Shown here piece after piece: positions 1-12,800 of a DNA stretch of 64,000 nt. The stretch comes from Halichondria panicea (Eukaryota; Porifera; Demospongiae; Suberitida; Halichondriidae): assembly GCF_963675165.1 (NCBI RefSeq), contig NC_087389.1:282001-346000 (forward strand), given 5' to 3'. The notes under the pieces were generated by a model. That model was not told where the DNA came from and searched no databases. It saw only the letters and a program-made list of their open reading frames with translations. The position numbers and the translations under genes were made by a program. Each line of letters opens with the position of its first letter. The first letter of the stretch is position 1.

Positions 1-581
1 TCTTGTATCACATTTGACGTGCCCAGACCGTCTGTGGTGAATGTGATAATGCGTTCTCCAGTCACTGTTGCTGAACTCCTAATAAGGAGGTGAGTCATTA
101 TCAGTGAATGAATGGCTAAATCATGCAATCATGATGTCATGTGATGTCATGTAGCATCATACATACTCAACAGTGAGCAGTACTGGCATGTGATTACAAT
201 AATGAACTATTGTTATTACACGTTGCATTCAAGCCAGATAAATATCTGCACACTGTATTTGTCTGTGTAGTGTTTTACCCTCACAACACATGACCCACAC
301 ACACACACAGTTTGTCGCGGATTCTTCGCTCCATCTCCTCTACCAAATTGTCTGCTGCCCTACACAAGAGCCTCAGACCCCCCACAAAGAACCAGACCAC
401 ATGGTGAGTCACTAGTATATAGCCTCAAGGAATTAAATGTTATGTGACAGCTCTTAGCTCCAATTTCAGCTTAATTCACATCTTTATTTCTTTCTCCAGG
501 GAGAATCAACTGTGTGAGGGTCACTCTGGCTTACTGGGGGGCGTGCTGACTGCCATGACAACCTCTGTGCTCACATTCTGA
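1..581 (+). CDS. 3' end of an unrecognised protein-coding gene (last three exons)
   Basis: Exons 1-89 (cut by the window edge), 311-403 and 500-581 join in one frame through AG/GTGAGT and CACAG/ or CCAG/ borders, ending TGA at 579-581. The visible 87 residues begin SCITFDVPRPSVVNV and end GVLTAMTTSVLTF. A basic middle part (RSLSRILRSISSTKL) precedes a small, glycine-rich, mildly hydrophobic tail. I do not recognise the family. The gene converges on the ANKS1-like gene, whose stop lies 275 bp downstream on the other strand. Matching phases and a polyadenylation hexamer support a real gene end. Confidence 0.6.
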
Positions 582-586
582 ATAAA
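581..586 (+). promoter_or_regulatory. polyadenylation signal AATAAA
   Basis: The canonical hexamer starts on the last base of the stop codon of the gene ending at 581. It is very early for a 3' UTR, but compact genomes allow this. Confidence 0.45.
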
Positions 587-855
587 CTATTATTATTTAA
601 TCTCTGTTGAAGAAAGGAGAGGAGTCTGTCCATATAATTATATATAACACAACATTTAATATTCCATGTAGTTTATAGATCACATCACGCTATTTATACA
701 CAACTTTGTATTACAAAATTCAAATTGTTGAAATGTCATTCTGCTATTATTAATGTGCACATTATATAGAAGCAATTTACAAAACACGGTCATAATTACA
801 TAACTTGGTTGGGGTATAGTATAGGGATGATTCACAAAGTGCTCTGATTCATTAA

Positions 856-3800
856 CTAAGACTCTGCCAGTACTGAGTTGGTATGATTGTTTTTAGTTAT
901 TGATTTGTAGGTTGTCGTGACTTTACTGCGCGCCTTCATCACTTTCTGATAGCAGATCTCAAATGCTTGGGCAATGGTCATCCTCACGTCTTCAGCCGTC
1001 TCCTGTACAGGGCAGAGGGGGGGGGGGGGGGGGGGGGTGAGGTCACACACAGAAACACAATAGGACTTGTATACAAAAAAGCTATAATGTATATGGACGA
1101 ACACCATGTAGCAAGAACTATGTACAATCACACATTAAATGCTTTTTTGTGTGTCAAAAAATATAGGAAAGGGATTGCTACAAATGCCCAGGCCAGCTGT
1201 ATACCTGAGTGTCTGCCATGAAGACGTGAGAGTAGTGCTTCCCAGTCAGTTTGTCCTTGGTGATGTATGCAAATATCCTCCTGTCCTCCAGGTCAGGGGA
1301 GCAGCACGAGATGTCCTTGATAGCGTGGGTGCTCACAACCATCTGTAGGGGTACGGGGGAGCAATATAAATATGTGTCACTAAATTGCATAGTATAAGCC
1401 ACTTAGGAAAATGTAGTTCTATACCTATTACATGATATGCGGACAAAAAACAGCCTGTGGGCTAGCTATTATTTTAACTTTGGTAAACTACTTTTGTAAG
1501 GTCATAACTTCACTAAAAGCAAAACTAAGAGATGCAATCTGTAGTTCTTTAATTACAAGCCCCATCAGATAAAAGTTCTGGGAAGGTCAAAAAACAGCTT
1601 ATTCGGCAAAAGACCATGGCCTTATATTTGTCTGAAAAACGAACTACAGTGGGTAATTTTCGAGGGTCTAAATTTTCGCTGACTGGCTATTTTATTTTCG
1701 AGGATAGCATTTTTTTATTTTCGCGGTTGAAAAATTTTCAGCTTGGTGAAATCCGTAAAATCTGCAAAAATTTGCTACCGTATTACTAGAATATTTTGCG
1801 GGTAAAAAACCTTTGCGAATGAGCCAAATCAGCAGAAATTTTGACCCTTTGTGATCTCGTTCTGGCAAGGATCGTGTGTATTTACTAGTAATAATTTAGG
1901 TTTTGCAGATTTTATTGTTGCGAATTGATCAACCATCGCAAAGTTTGCATATGTTTGATGCTCGCAAAACATTCTAGTAATACGGTATATGGCAAGCTAC
2001 TTTCATGAGGGCATAACTTCACTAAGTAAACACACGCTCATCCCACAATGTTGTACATTCTCCTTGTTATTTTACTCAACCTCTGAATTTCTTGGAGGTA
2101 CCGACGCATGCGCAGATAATGTGTTCCAGGCCGTTTATCTTGTTCCTTGCGGCCTGCTACTGCATTGTTCAATCCTGATAATTGATCTCATATAAAACAG
2201 GTTTTTCATTCATGATGACAATCATAAAAATAGCACGTGTAGATACACGTGCTATTTTTATAATTGTCATCATGATGATAACCCGGTATATAAATCATTA
2301 CGTCTAGCAGAAATCACGCCCTAACAGATGTTGGTGTTATTTAGTGTATGACGACTTCACAGATGCACTAAAACAGTAATAGCTATAATTCTATAGTAGA
2401 GTTATAAGTTTCAAGTGAGAGTGTAATCTATTGTAATCTGATGGCTACTAAAGCAGACCCCGGCCCCACAGGTGTTAAAGTCCATCTTATCAATGTAGGG
2501 CAGGGAGATGCAATATTGCTAGAGGTTATATATGCTGATGGTACATGTAAGTGATTATGGAAATGCACATTTCGTGATGCGTATATACCATTGAACATTG
2601 TCTTAGAGCTTTTGATTATTCAGTGAGGTTTGGAATCCAATTAACTTGTTCAATAATGCAGTATTGTTTTTCATGCAGCACCCAAAAGGTACCTTATCGA
2701 TGGTGGCGTGAAGCGACAAAAAAATAACCTAATAAAGGCCCTGAAGTGTAACGAATGCATACATTCAAAATCTTCAGTAGAAAAAACATCGAAAGATTGT
2801 ATAGAGCTTGACTTGATTGTCAATACTCATCCGGATGCTGACCATTGTGGGGGAATTAATGCACTTTTAGATGGAACGTACAATTTCTGCTGTCCTATCA
2901 TAACCACCAAAGACGCGAAAGTGCAAGTAAGTCCTAAGGACCAAAGCATTGAAAAAGACTATGATACAAGTGCAGAAGGTGATTGCCTTCATTTTTGGTT
3001 TCAGCAACCTGGAAAAATTTACAAAGATTTAAAAGGATCAACCGTAACAATTTCGAAAAAAGACACAAACAAGGATTGTAATGAAGAAAGTATTCTGACA
3101 ACTGTAAAACTACCAGAGAGCAAAATTTACAATTACGATGTGGTGTTGACTGGCGACTCATATGCTGTGACCATCCTTAAAACACTTGGACTCTCACCAA
3201 CGCCTGCAAGTCCACTAAAGATTCCAAGAGTTTGTATTTTTCAAGTGCCTCATCATGGAAGCAAGAGTGCATATGCCAAGAAAAAAGGTCAAGCTGCTAT
3301 CGATTATAAGGAATTCTATATGAAATTTGATGCAGACATCTACTTAATCAGTCATGGCGAACGCTACAAACATCCGCATGAGGAAGTTATCACAGGCATT
3401 CTCTCTGCAGCTGTCGATAAAAAAAAAAAGTGTAACATAGTAGTCACGGCAACATATTTTGACAAACAATTGAAAATCAAAGACAAAAATGTATCCGACA
3501 ACTGGAGTGGTTATGTTACCATCTACCACTTCAAAAAAGACATTTCGTATGTCACCCTACTCGGTACCGAGGGTCTATCCAGTATCGAGGGTCTATCCAG
3601 TATCGAGGGTCTACAGCTGTACACTGGAAAAGAGGTGAGCCTGCGAATTTATTGAGTAATTGTCATTATAATGTATGGTTGTGTTCAAGATCAAACGGTA
3701 TATAGAAAAGGTACATTATATTAGTTAGCTTTGTATTATAATTGTTGTTTGCAATTGTTGACAATGAACCCACACAGTCATTACAAGAGGAGCTTAATGA

Positions 3801-6800
3801 AACAGAAGTCTATCTGATGGCTTGATGAATGATAGCAGCATGTAGATCTATACTATTACAACACTCTAAGACTAATGCCTGATACTTTTTGAACAAAGCA
3901 AAACATGGCGAGAGCCATTAGCACAGCGTAGCTTATATCACTCTCTAATAAAATTATTGCTGATTCAGCAAAGCAAGTTAGAGTGCGCATGTGCAGTAGT
4001 CTATGCCCCTCCTCTTTTTCATTCTGTCCGGATTTGCGAGGTTTTGGACTAAAGGGGTCCGGATTAGTGAGGGTCTACTGTATTGCGCAAGCACATGCGT
4101 AGAATGTCTGATTGTAGCCTGCCTGCCTAGCCATACATGGTCATGTCAACCCACACAGTTTACATTACTACAAGTGTTTGTGACATAGGTAAGTGACCCC
4201 CCACGAGGAAAACCCCTCGTTAGAGGGCGCTCAAGCTCCGAGGTGAGAATGAGAATGTAAAAGTCCTAGAGAGACAATAACGTATTTATATGGTGTGTAT
4301 AGTAGTTGCTTACTCCCCTTCATGTACTCCTGGTTTTAGGTATTTAAGCCCCTCGAATCCGAATTAAATCCGGATCAGATTTTTTTGAGTAGTGGGGATA
4401 GTAAAACGACTACTAATTGCATTTGCGCTGATAGGAAGCTACAGGAACATCCACAAACATGTATAACCCCTCAGAATTGTATTTACTCAAAGCTAAACCG
4501 CTTCTGACACAACCGGATTAGGCCCGTTTACACGAACGCGGTTAGGTTTAATTATACGGTATATAAAATGAGAAGCAGCTGGCAAGATCAAGAATAGCTA
4601 GCTGACTAGCCACTATAGTCAATTATTAGTTAATCCATCCACTTCCTCTAATCTTGTAATGATACTTTACTCCAAAATGTGGGTAGAATCTATTTTAAAA
4701 TTATGATTTATACCAGGAGCATATTATGAGGGGATGGAGCGTCTTACTATGTAGATTCTGTATCGTCTAGCTATGTACAAATTATGCCATATATATGTCA
4801 AACCGCTAAGTGCTGCTAACATTATTCACTATTATTAGATCAAACGCATTATCAGCCAGAGGAGGTCAGACACGCGTGCCTCAATTCAGCAATTAGCCTC
4901 TGCGTTAATTGCAGAGGTGGCTAATCCGCCCATGTTCAATGTTAATTGCAGAGGCTAATTGCTAAATTGAGGCACGCGTGTCGACCTCCTCTGGTTATCA
5001 GCCACACATGTACAGAGAGCACTTAGCACATTACAAACAAGGAAATGTGGCATAGACGATAGTGAATCCGCAATACTATGCATATAGTAAGATGCTCCAT
5101 ACTGTATTGCGCAAGCACATGCGTAGAATGTCTGATTGTAGCCTACCTACCTAGCCATACATGGTCATGTCAAACTACACAGTTTACATTACTACAAGTG
5201 TTTGTGACGTACAGAGATAACAACGTATTTATATGGTGTGTATAGTAAAGTCTATTTGTGTTGAGTTTGACCTTCATAAAGTTGTCATAACTTTGTCATA
5301 CTTCACTGAAATTCAAAGTTTCATATACCATTGGATTCCTTGTTAAAAAGCGCTTCTATCTATATGCTGTAGAGCTGGTAAGCTCCAACCAGCTAAAAGT
5401 TAGCATTTTCCATGTAGAAGTCCCAGGCAAACTTGTCAACCACATAAAACATTAATGAGCCCTTTGTGCTTACTCAGAGCTAAACTAGCTTCTGACACAA
5501 CCGGATTAGGCCCGTTTACACGAACACGGATAGCCAGATTTCAACCGGTAGCTTTTGAAAACGGGGCTTATATTAGAAATCCACTTCCTCTAATCTTTTA
5601 ACGATAACTTTAAAGGGCCTCCAAAATTTGGGTAGAATCAATCTTAAATTATGATATTAACTTATATACATAAAGTTCTAACAACACTTATTATATATAA
5701 ACCAAGCTATATAGCAGACATGCAATAATTTGATATCCTTTTTGGACATTGCAAAAAGACTTAGAATCATATGGCATGTTTAACCAATGATCTGAGACAG
5801 GTGGAATGAAGGCGTTGTGCTATTTCCTTTGTTGTTTCAGAAAGGTGACATTGTTGATAAATCTGGGGAAACACAACACAAACGCGGTACTAAGACTCAC
5901 AAAGCCTCAATTCAGTAAGCCACTACAAGTTAATCAATTCCTGTGGATTTAATGCGCATGCGCGCTCATCCCACATGTTAGTATCCATGATCCAGTGGCA
6001 ACTTACTTCTTTTTCTTGAGGTTCTGGTATACCAGTAAGCCACAATGATATACTAGATAACAATAGATGCATGTACACAAGTCTTTTCTCTGCTTGTTAG
6101 ATATACTGTACTGTCTGTGCTATACTGTTTGGCTACAGGCCATTTAAATAACATGCAGTTGCTTCAGTATCGTTGAAGATTATTCATCAAGCCATCATAG
6201 GTTTCTGCCATTCACTGAGCTCCTCTCTTATAAATGACTGTCTGTAATTCAATTCTGTCAACAATTGCAATCAACAATAATAACATAAACATATAATTAT
6301 ACCTCTTCACTTCTTCTACAATGTAATAGTTTTTGAGCGAAAGCAAAACAACGGTGAGAGGCATTAGCACAGCGCAGTATGCACCACTCGTTGTTGTTGC
6401 AATTGTTGACAATGAACCAACACATTCATTATAGAAGAGAAGCTTAGGAAACAGAAGTCTATCTGATGGCTTAATAAATGATAGCAGTATATAGATCTAT
6501 ACTATTACAACACTCTAAGACTAATGCATGATACTTTTTAAGCAAAGCATAGCACAGTGCAGCTTATATCACTCTCTAATAAAATTATTGCTGATTCAGC
6601 AAAGCAAGTTAGAGTGCATGCGCAGTAGTTTATTCTACTGACAGTCCCTCCTCTTTTTCATTTTGTCCGGATTTGCGAGGTTTCGGACTAAAGGGGTCCG
6701 GATTAGTGAGGGTCTACTGTATTGCGCAAGCACATGCGTAGAATGTCTGATTGTAGCCTGCCTGCCTAACCATACATGGTCATGTCAACCCACACAGTTT

Positions 6801-9800
6801 ACATTACTACAAGCGTTTGTGACATAGGTATTGGACCCTTGGGAGAGGTCAAGCTCAGGAAGACTCGTTAAAGGGTGCTCAAGCTCCAAGGTGAGAATGA
6901 GAATGTAAAAGTCCTAGAGAGACAATAACGTATTTATATGGTGTGTATAGTAGTTGCTTACTCCCCTTCATGTACTCCTGGTTTTAAGTATTTAAGCCCG
7001 GGTCGAATCCGAATTAAATCCGGATCAGATTTTTTTGAGTAGTGGGCATAGTAAAACGACTACTAATTGCATTTGCGCTGATAGGAAGCTACAGGAACAT
7101 CCACAAACATGTACAACCCCTCAGAATTGTATTTACTCAAAGCTAAACCGCTTCTGACACAACCGGATTAGGCCCGTTTACACGAACGCGGTTAGGTTTA
7201 ATTATACGGTATATAAAATGAGAAGCAGCTGGCAAGATCAAGAATAGCTAGCTGACTAGCCACTATAGTCAATTATTAGTTAATCCATCCACTTCCTCTA
7301 ATCTTGTAACAATACTTTACTCCAAAATGTGGGTAGAATCTATTTTAAAATTATGATTTATACCAGGAGCATATTATGAGGGGATGGAGCGTCTTACTAT
7401 GTAGATTCTGTATCGTCTAGCTATGTACAAATTATGCCACGTATATGTCAAACCGCTAAGTGCTGCTAACATTATTCACTATTATTAGATCAAACGCATT
7501 ATCAGCCAGAGGAGGTCAGACACGCGTGCCTCAATTCAGCAATTAGCCTCTGCGTTAATTGCAGAGGTGGCTAATCCGCCCATGTTCAATGTTAATTGCA
7601 GAGGCTAATTGCTAAATTGAGGCACGCGTGTCGACCTCCTCTGGTTATCAGCCACACATGTACAGAGAGCACTTAGCACATTACAAACAAGGAAATGTGG
7701 CATAGACGATAGTGAATCCGCAATACTATGCATATAGTAAGATGCTCCATACTGTATTGCGCAAGCACATGCGTAGAATGTCTGATTGTAGCCTACCTAC
7801 CTAGCCATACATGGTCATGTCAAACTACACAGTTTACATTACTACAAGTGTTTGTGACGTACAGAGATAACAACGTATTTATATGGTGTGTATAGTAAAG
7901 TCTATTTGTGTTGAGTTTGACCTTCATAAAGTTGTCATAACTTTGTCATACTTCACTGAAATTCAAAGTTTCATATACCATTGGATTCCTTGTTAAAAAG
8001 CGCTTCTATCTATATGCTGTAGAGCTGGTAAGCTCCAACCAGCTAAAAGTTAGCATTTTCCATGTAGAAGTCCCAGGCAAACTTGTCAACCACATAAAAC
8101 ATTAATGAGCCCTTTGTGCTTACTCAGAGCTAAACTAGCTTCTGACACAACCGGATTAGGCCCGTTTACACGAACACGGATAGCCAGATTTCAACCGGTA
8201 GCTTTTGAAAACGGGGCTTATATTAGAAATCCACTTCCTCTAATCTTTTAACGATAACTTTAAAGGGCCTCCAAAATTTGGGTAGAATCAATCTTAAATT
8301 ATGATATTAACTTATATACATAAAGTTCTAACAACACTTATTATATATAAACCAAGCTATATAGCAGACATGCAATAATTTGATATCCTTTTTGGACATT
8401 GCAAAAAGACTTAAGGGAATTGTTCATATGGCATGTTTAACCGATAAAGGCGTTGTGTTTGTTTTCTTCAGAAACAAGACAAGCATGATGGAAGAAAATT
8501 CAAACAACGTAAACGTGCAACAGCTATGTAAGCCACTATTTGACATTATAAGGCAATAGTGCATGTACACGGCATGCGTGCGTATAATTATGACCTTATT
8601 AGTTATAGTCTCATACATGACATTCTTTGCAGGCATCCAAATCCTCCAACTCCATCCAGAAAGGTTAGTTTAGCCGTAGTAATTTTCTAATAGCGGCCAC
8701 CTCGCTATATAATGCAACTGTACTTAATGCGGATACACGTTAGTGCCGTCTGATGCCAGTTAGCAGATACATAGATCTATAGTCAATTATTAGTCAATCC
8801 ATCCACTTCCTCTAATCTTGTAACGATAACTTTAAAGAGCCTCCAAAATTTGGGTAGAATCAATCTTAAATTATGATATTAACTTATATACATAAAGTTC
8901 TAACAACACTTATTATATATAAACCAAGCTATATAGCAGACATGCAATAATTTGATATCCTTTTTGGACATTGCAAAAAGACTTAGAATCATATGGCATG
9001 TTTAACCAATGATCTGAGACAGGTGGAATGAAGGCGTTGTGCTATTTCCTTTGTTGTTTCAGAAAGGTGACATTGTTGATAAATCTGGGGAAACACAACA
9101 CAAACGCGGTACTAAGACTCACAAAGCCTCAATTCAGTAAGCCACTACAAGTTAATCAATTCCTGTGGATTTAATGCGCATGCGCGCTCATCCCACATGT
9201 TAGTATCCATGATCCAGTGGCAACTTACTTCTTTTTCTTGAGGTTCTGGTATACCAGTAAGCCACAATGATATACTAGATAACAATAGATGCATGTACAC
9301 AAGTCTTTTCTCTGCTTGTTAGATATACTGTACTGTCTGTGCTATACTGTTTGGCTACAGGCCATTTAAATAACATGCAGTTGCTTCAGTATCGTTGAAG
9401 ATTATTCATCAAGCCATCATAGGTTTCTGCCATTCACTGAGCTCCTCTCTTATAAATGACTGTCTGTAATTCAATTCTGTCAACAATTGCAATCAACAAT
9501 AATAACATAAACATATAATTATACCTCTTCACTTCTTCTACAATGTAATAGTTTTTGAGCGAAAGCAAAACAACGGTGAGAGGCATTAGCACAGCGCAGT
9601 ATGCACCACTCGTTGTTGTTGCAATTGTTGACAATGAACCAACACATTCATTATAGAAGAGAAGCTTAGGAAACAGAAGTCTATCTGATGGCTTAATAAA
9701 TGATAGCAGTATATAGATCTATACTATTACAACACTCTAAGACTAATGCATGATACTTTTTAAGCAAAGCATAGCACAGTGCAGCTTATATCACTCTCTA

Positions 9801-12800
9801 ATAAAATTATTGCTGATTCAGCAAAGCAAGTTAGAGTGCATGCGCAGTAGTTTATTCTACTGACAGTCCCTCCTCTTTTTCATTTTGTCCGGATTTGCGA
9901 GGTTTCGGACTAAAGGGGTCCGGATTAGTGAGGGTCTACTGTATTGCGCAAGCACATGCGTAGAATGTCTGATTGTAGCCTGCCTGCCTAACCATACATG
10001 GTCATGTCAACCCACACAGTTTACATTACTACAAGCGTTTGTGACATAGGTATTGGACCCTTGGGAGAGGTCAAGCTCAGGAAGACTCGTTAAAGGGCGC
10101 TCAAGCTCCAAGGTGAGAATGAGAATGTAAAAGTCCTAGAGAGACAATAACGTATTTATATGGTGTGTATAGTAGTTGCTTACTCCCCTTCATGTACTCC
10201 TGGTTTTAAGTATTTAAGCCCGGGTCGAATCCGAATTAAATCCGGATCAGATTTTTTTGAGTAGTGGGCATAGTAAAACGACTACTAATTGCATTTGCGC
10301 TGATAGGAAGCTACAGGAACATCCACAAACATGTACAACCCCTCAGAATTGTATTTACTCAAAGCTAAACCGCTTCTGACACAACCGGATTAGGCCCGTT
10401 TACACGAACGCGGTTAGGTTTAATTATACGGTATATAAAATGAGAAGCAGCTGGCAAGATCAAGAATAGCTAGCTGACTAGCCACTATAGTCAATTATTA
10501 GTTAATCCATCCACTTCCTCTAATCTTGTAACAATACTTTACTCCAAAATGTGGGTAGAATCTATTTTAAAATTATGATTTATACCAGGAGCATATTATG
10601 AGGGGATGGAGCGTCTTACTATGTAGATTCTGTATCGTCTAGCTATGTACAAATTATGCCACGTATATGTCAAACCGCTAAGTGCTGCTAACATTATTCA
10701 CTATTATTAGATCAAACGCATTATCAGCCAGAGGAGGTCCGACTCGCGTGCCTCAATTCAGCAATTAGCCTCTGCGTTAATTGCAGAGGCGGCTAATCCG
10801 CCCACGCTCAATGTTAATTGCAGAGGCTAATTGCTAAATTGAGGCACGCGTGTCGGACCTCCTTTGGTTATCAGCCACACATGTACAGAGAGCACTTAGC
10901 ACATTACAAACAAGGAAGTGTGGCATAGACGATAGTGAATCCGCAATACTATGCATACTGTATTGCGCAAGCACATGCGTAGAATGTCTGATTGTAGCCT
11001 GCCTGCCTAACCATACATGGTCATGTCAACCCACACAGTTTACATTACTACAAGTGTTTGTGACGTACAGAGATAACAACGTATTTATATGGTGTGTATA
11101 GTAAAGTCTATTTGTGTTGAGTTTGACCTTCATAAAGTTGTCATAACTTTGTCATACTTCACTGAAATTCAAAGTTTCATATACCATTGGATTCCTTGTT
11201 AAAAAGCGCTTCTATCTATATGCTGTAGAGCTGGTAAGTTCCAACCAGCTAAAAGTTAGCATTTTCCATGTAGAAGTCCCAGGCAAACTTGTCAACCACA
11301 TAAAACATAAATGAGCCCTTTGTGCTTACTCAGAGCTAAACCAGCTTCTGACACAACCGGATTAGGCCCGTTTACACAAACACGGATAGCCAGATTTCAA
11401 CCTGTGGCTTATATTAGAAATCCACTTCCTCTAATCTTCTAACGATAATTTTAAAGAGCCTCCAAAATTTGGGTAGAATCAATCTTAAATTATGATACTA
11501 ACTTATATACATAAAGTTCTAACAATACTAAACCAAGCTATATAGCAGACATGCAATAATTTGATATCCTTTTTGGACATTGCAAAAAGACTTAAGGGAA
11601 TTGTTCATATGGCATGTTTAACCAATGAAGGCGTTGTGTTTGTTTTCTTCAGAAACAAGACAAGCGTCAGCGTATTGATGATGATAAAACTGGGGAAAGA
11701 AAACCCAAACAACGTAAACATGCAACAGCTAAGTAAGCCACTATTTGACATTATAAGGCAATAGTGCATGTACACGGCATGCGTGCGTATAATTATGACC
11801 TTATTAGTTATAGTCTCATACATGACATTCTTTGCACAGGGAATTTGAACGAGATGTTTCGATACGGCATTCAAATCCTCCAACTCCATCCAGAAAGGTT
11901 AGTTTAGCCGTAGTAATTTTCTAATAGCGGCCACCTCGCTATATAATGTAACTGTACTTAATGCGGATACACGTTAGTGCCGTCTGATGCCAGTTAGCAG
12001 ATACATAGATCTATAGTCAATTATTAGTCAATCCATCCACTTCCTCTAATCTTGTAATGATAACTTTAAAGAGCCTCCAAAATTTGGGTAGAATCAATCT
12101 TAAATTATGATACTAACTTATATACATAAAGTTCTAACAATACTAATTATATATACACCAAGCTATATAGCAGACATGCAATGTCCTTTTTGGACATTGC
12201 GAAAAGACTTAGAAGAATTGTTGTCCTTTTTGGACATTGCGAAAAGACTTAGAAGAATTGTTTCATATGGCATGATTGATTCTTCAATAATTATGATATA
12301 ATTATACTGCTACACCTACACAATATTGCGTCTGCAATACATAATTAATAACACGATTCATCTAGCTAGCTAGCTCAGTATCAATGGTATTTTTAAATTG
12401 GAATTTTACAACATTTTATGTACTACCATGCATGTACAAACTACCAACTACCAACTGCCATTGCATGCATGACTAGCAAGTATAAACTCTTAAGTACCGC
12501 ATAGCAGGTAATTTTCGTTGATGTAAATTATCGTAAGAACTGTCCAATTAAATATTTCGTATTTTAAATATTTGTACAGCTCAGGATAGTGACGTTGATT
12601 GTAATGCAGTAGAATAATTTCGTAGTTTAAATTTTCGTATAACCCGCTATACGGTATCATGTTTGAACTAAGTCTCAACTGTGAACTATATGAGTGCACC
12701 TTGCGTGTGTTAATTAATGCACTCATGCAGCCAGCCACCACGGCTCAGCTCTGGGTATATTCACTTTCTATATACTAGGACCTTTGCTATAGGATGTTTG

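Larger units (their letters stand above)
5581..8802. repeat. 3.2-kb tandem unit, full copy 2
   Basis: It starts ccacttcctctaatctt and repeats at an offset of 3222 bp as copy 3. Long stretches are identical: for example, 6212-6412 and 9434-9634 translate identically. It carries cassette exons A1 (5841-5914) and A2 (8472-8527) and short exon B1 (8633-8663). Near identity implies a recent duplication or ongoing homogenisation. Confidence 0.9.
8803..12038. repeat. 3.2-kb tandem unit, full copy 3
   Basis: It is nearly identical to 5581-8802 over its first two thirds. It then diverges slightly, with longer versions of both the A exon (A4) and the B exon (B2). It ends where the unit start motif recurs at 12039. 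Confidence 0.9.

Noticed and set aside
2441..3655. MBL gene as bacterial contamination or a very recent bacterial transfer
   Set aside because: It has a spliceosomal intron with consensus borders and host-like flanking repeats; any transfer would be old and naturalised.
6212..6412. A 66-residue hydrophobic open frame on the minus strand, duplicated exactly at 9434-9634
   Set aside because: Its perfect repetition follows from the recent tandem duplication, not from coding constraint; no splice or family support, and copy 1 does not keep it open.
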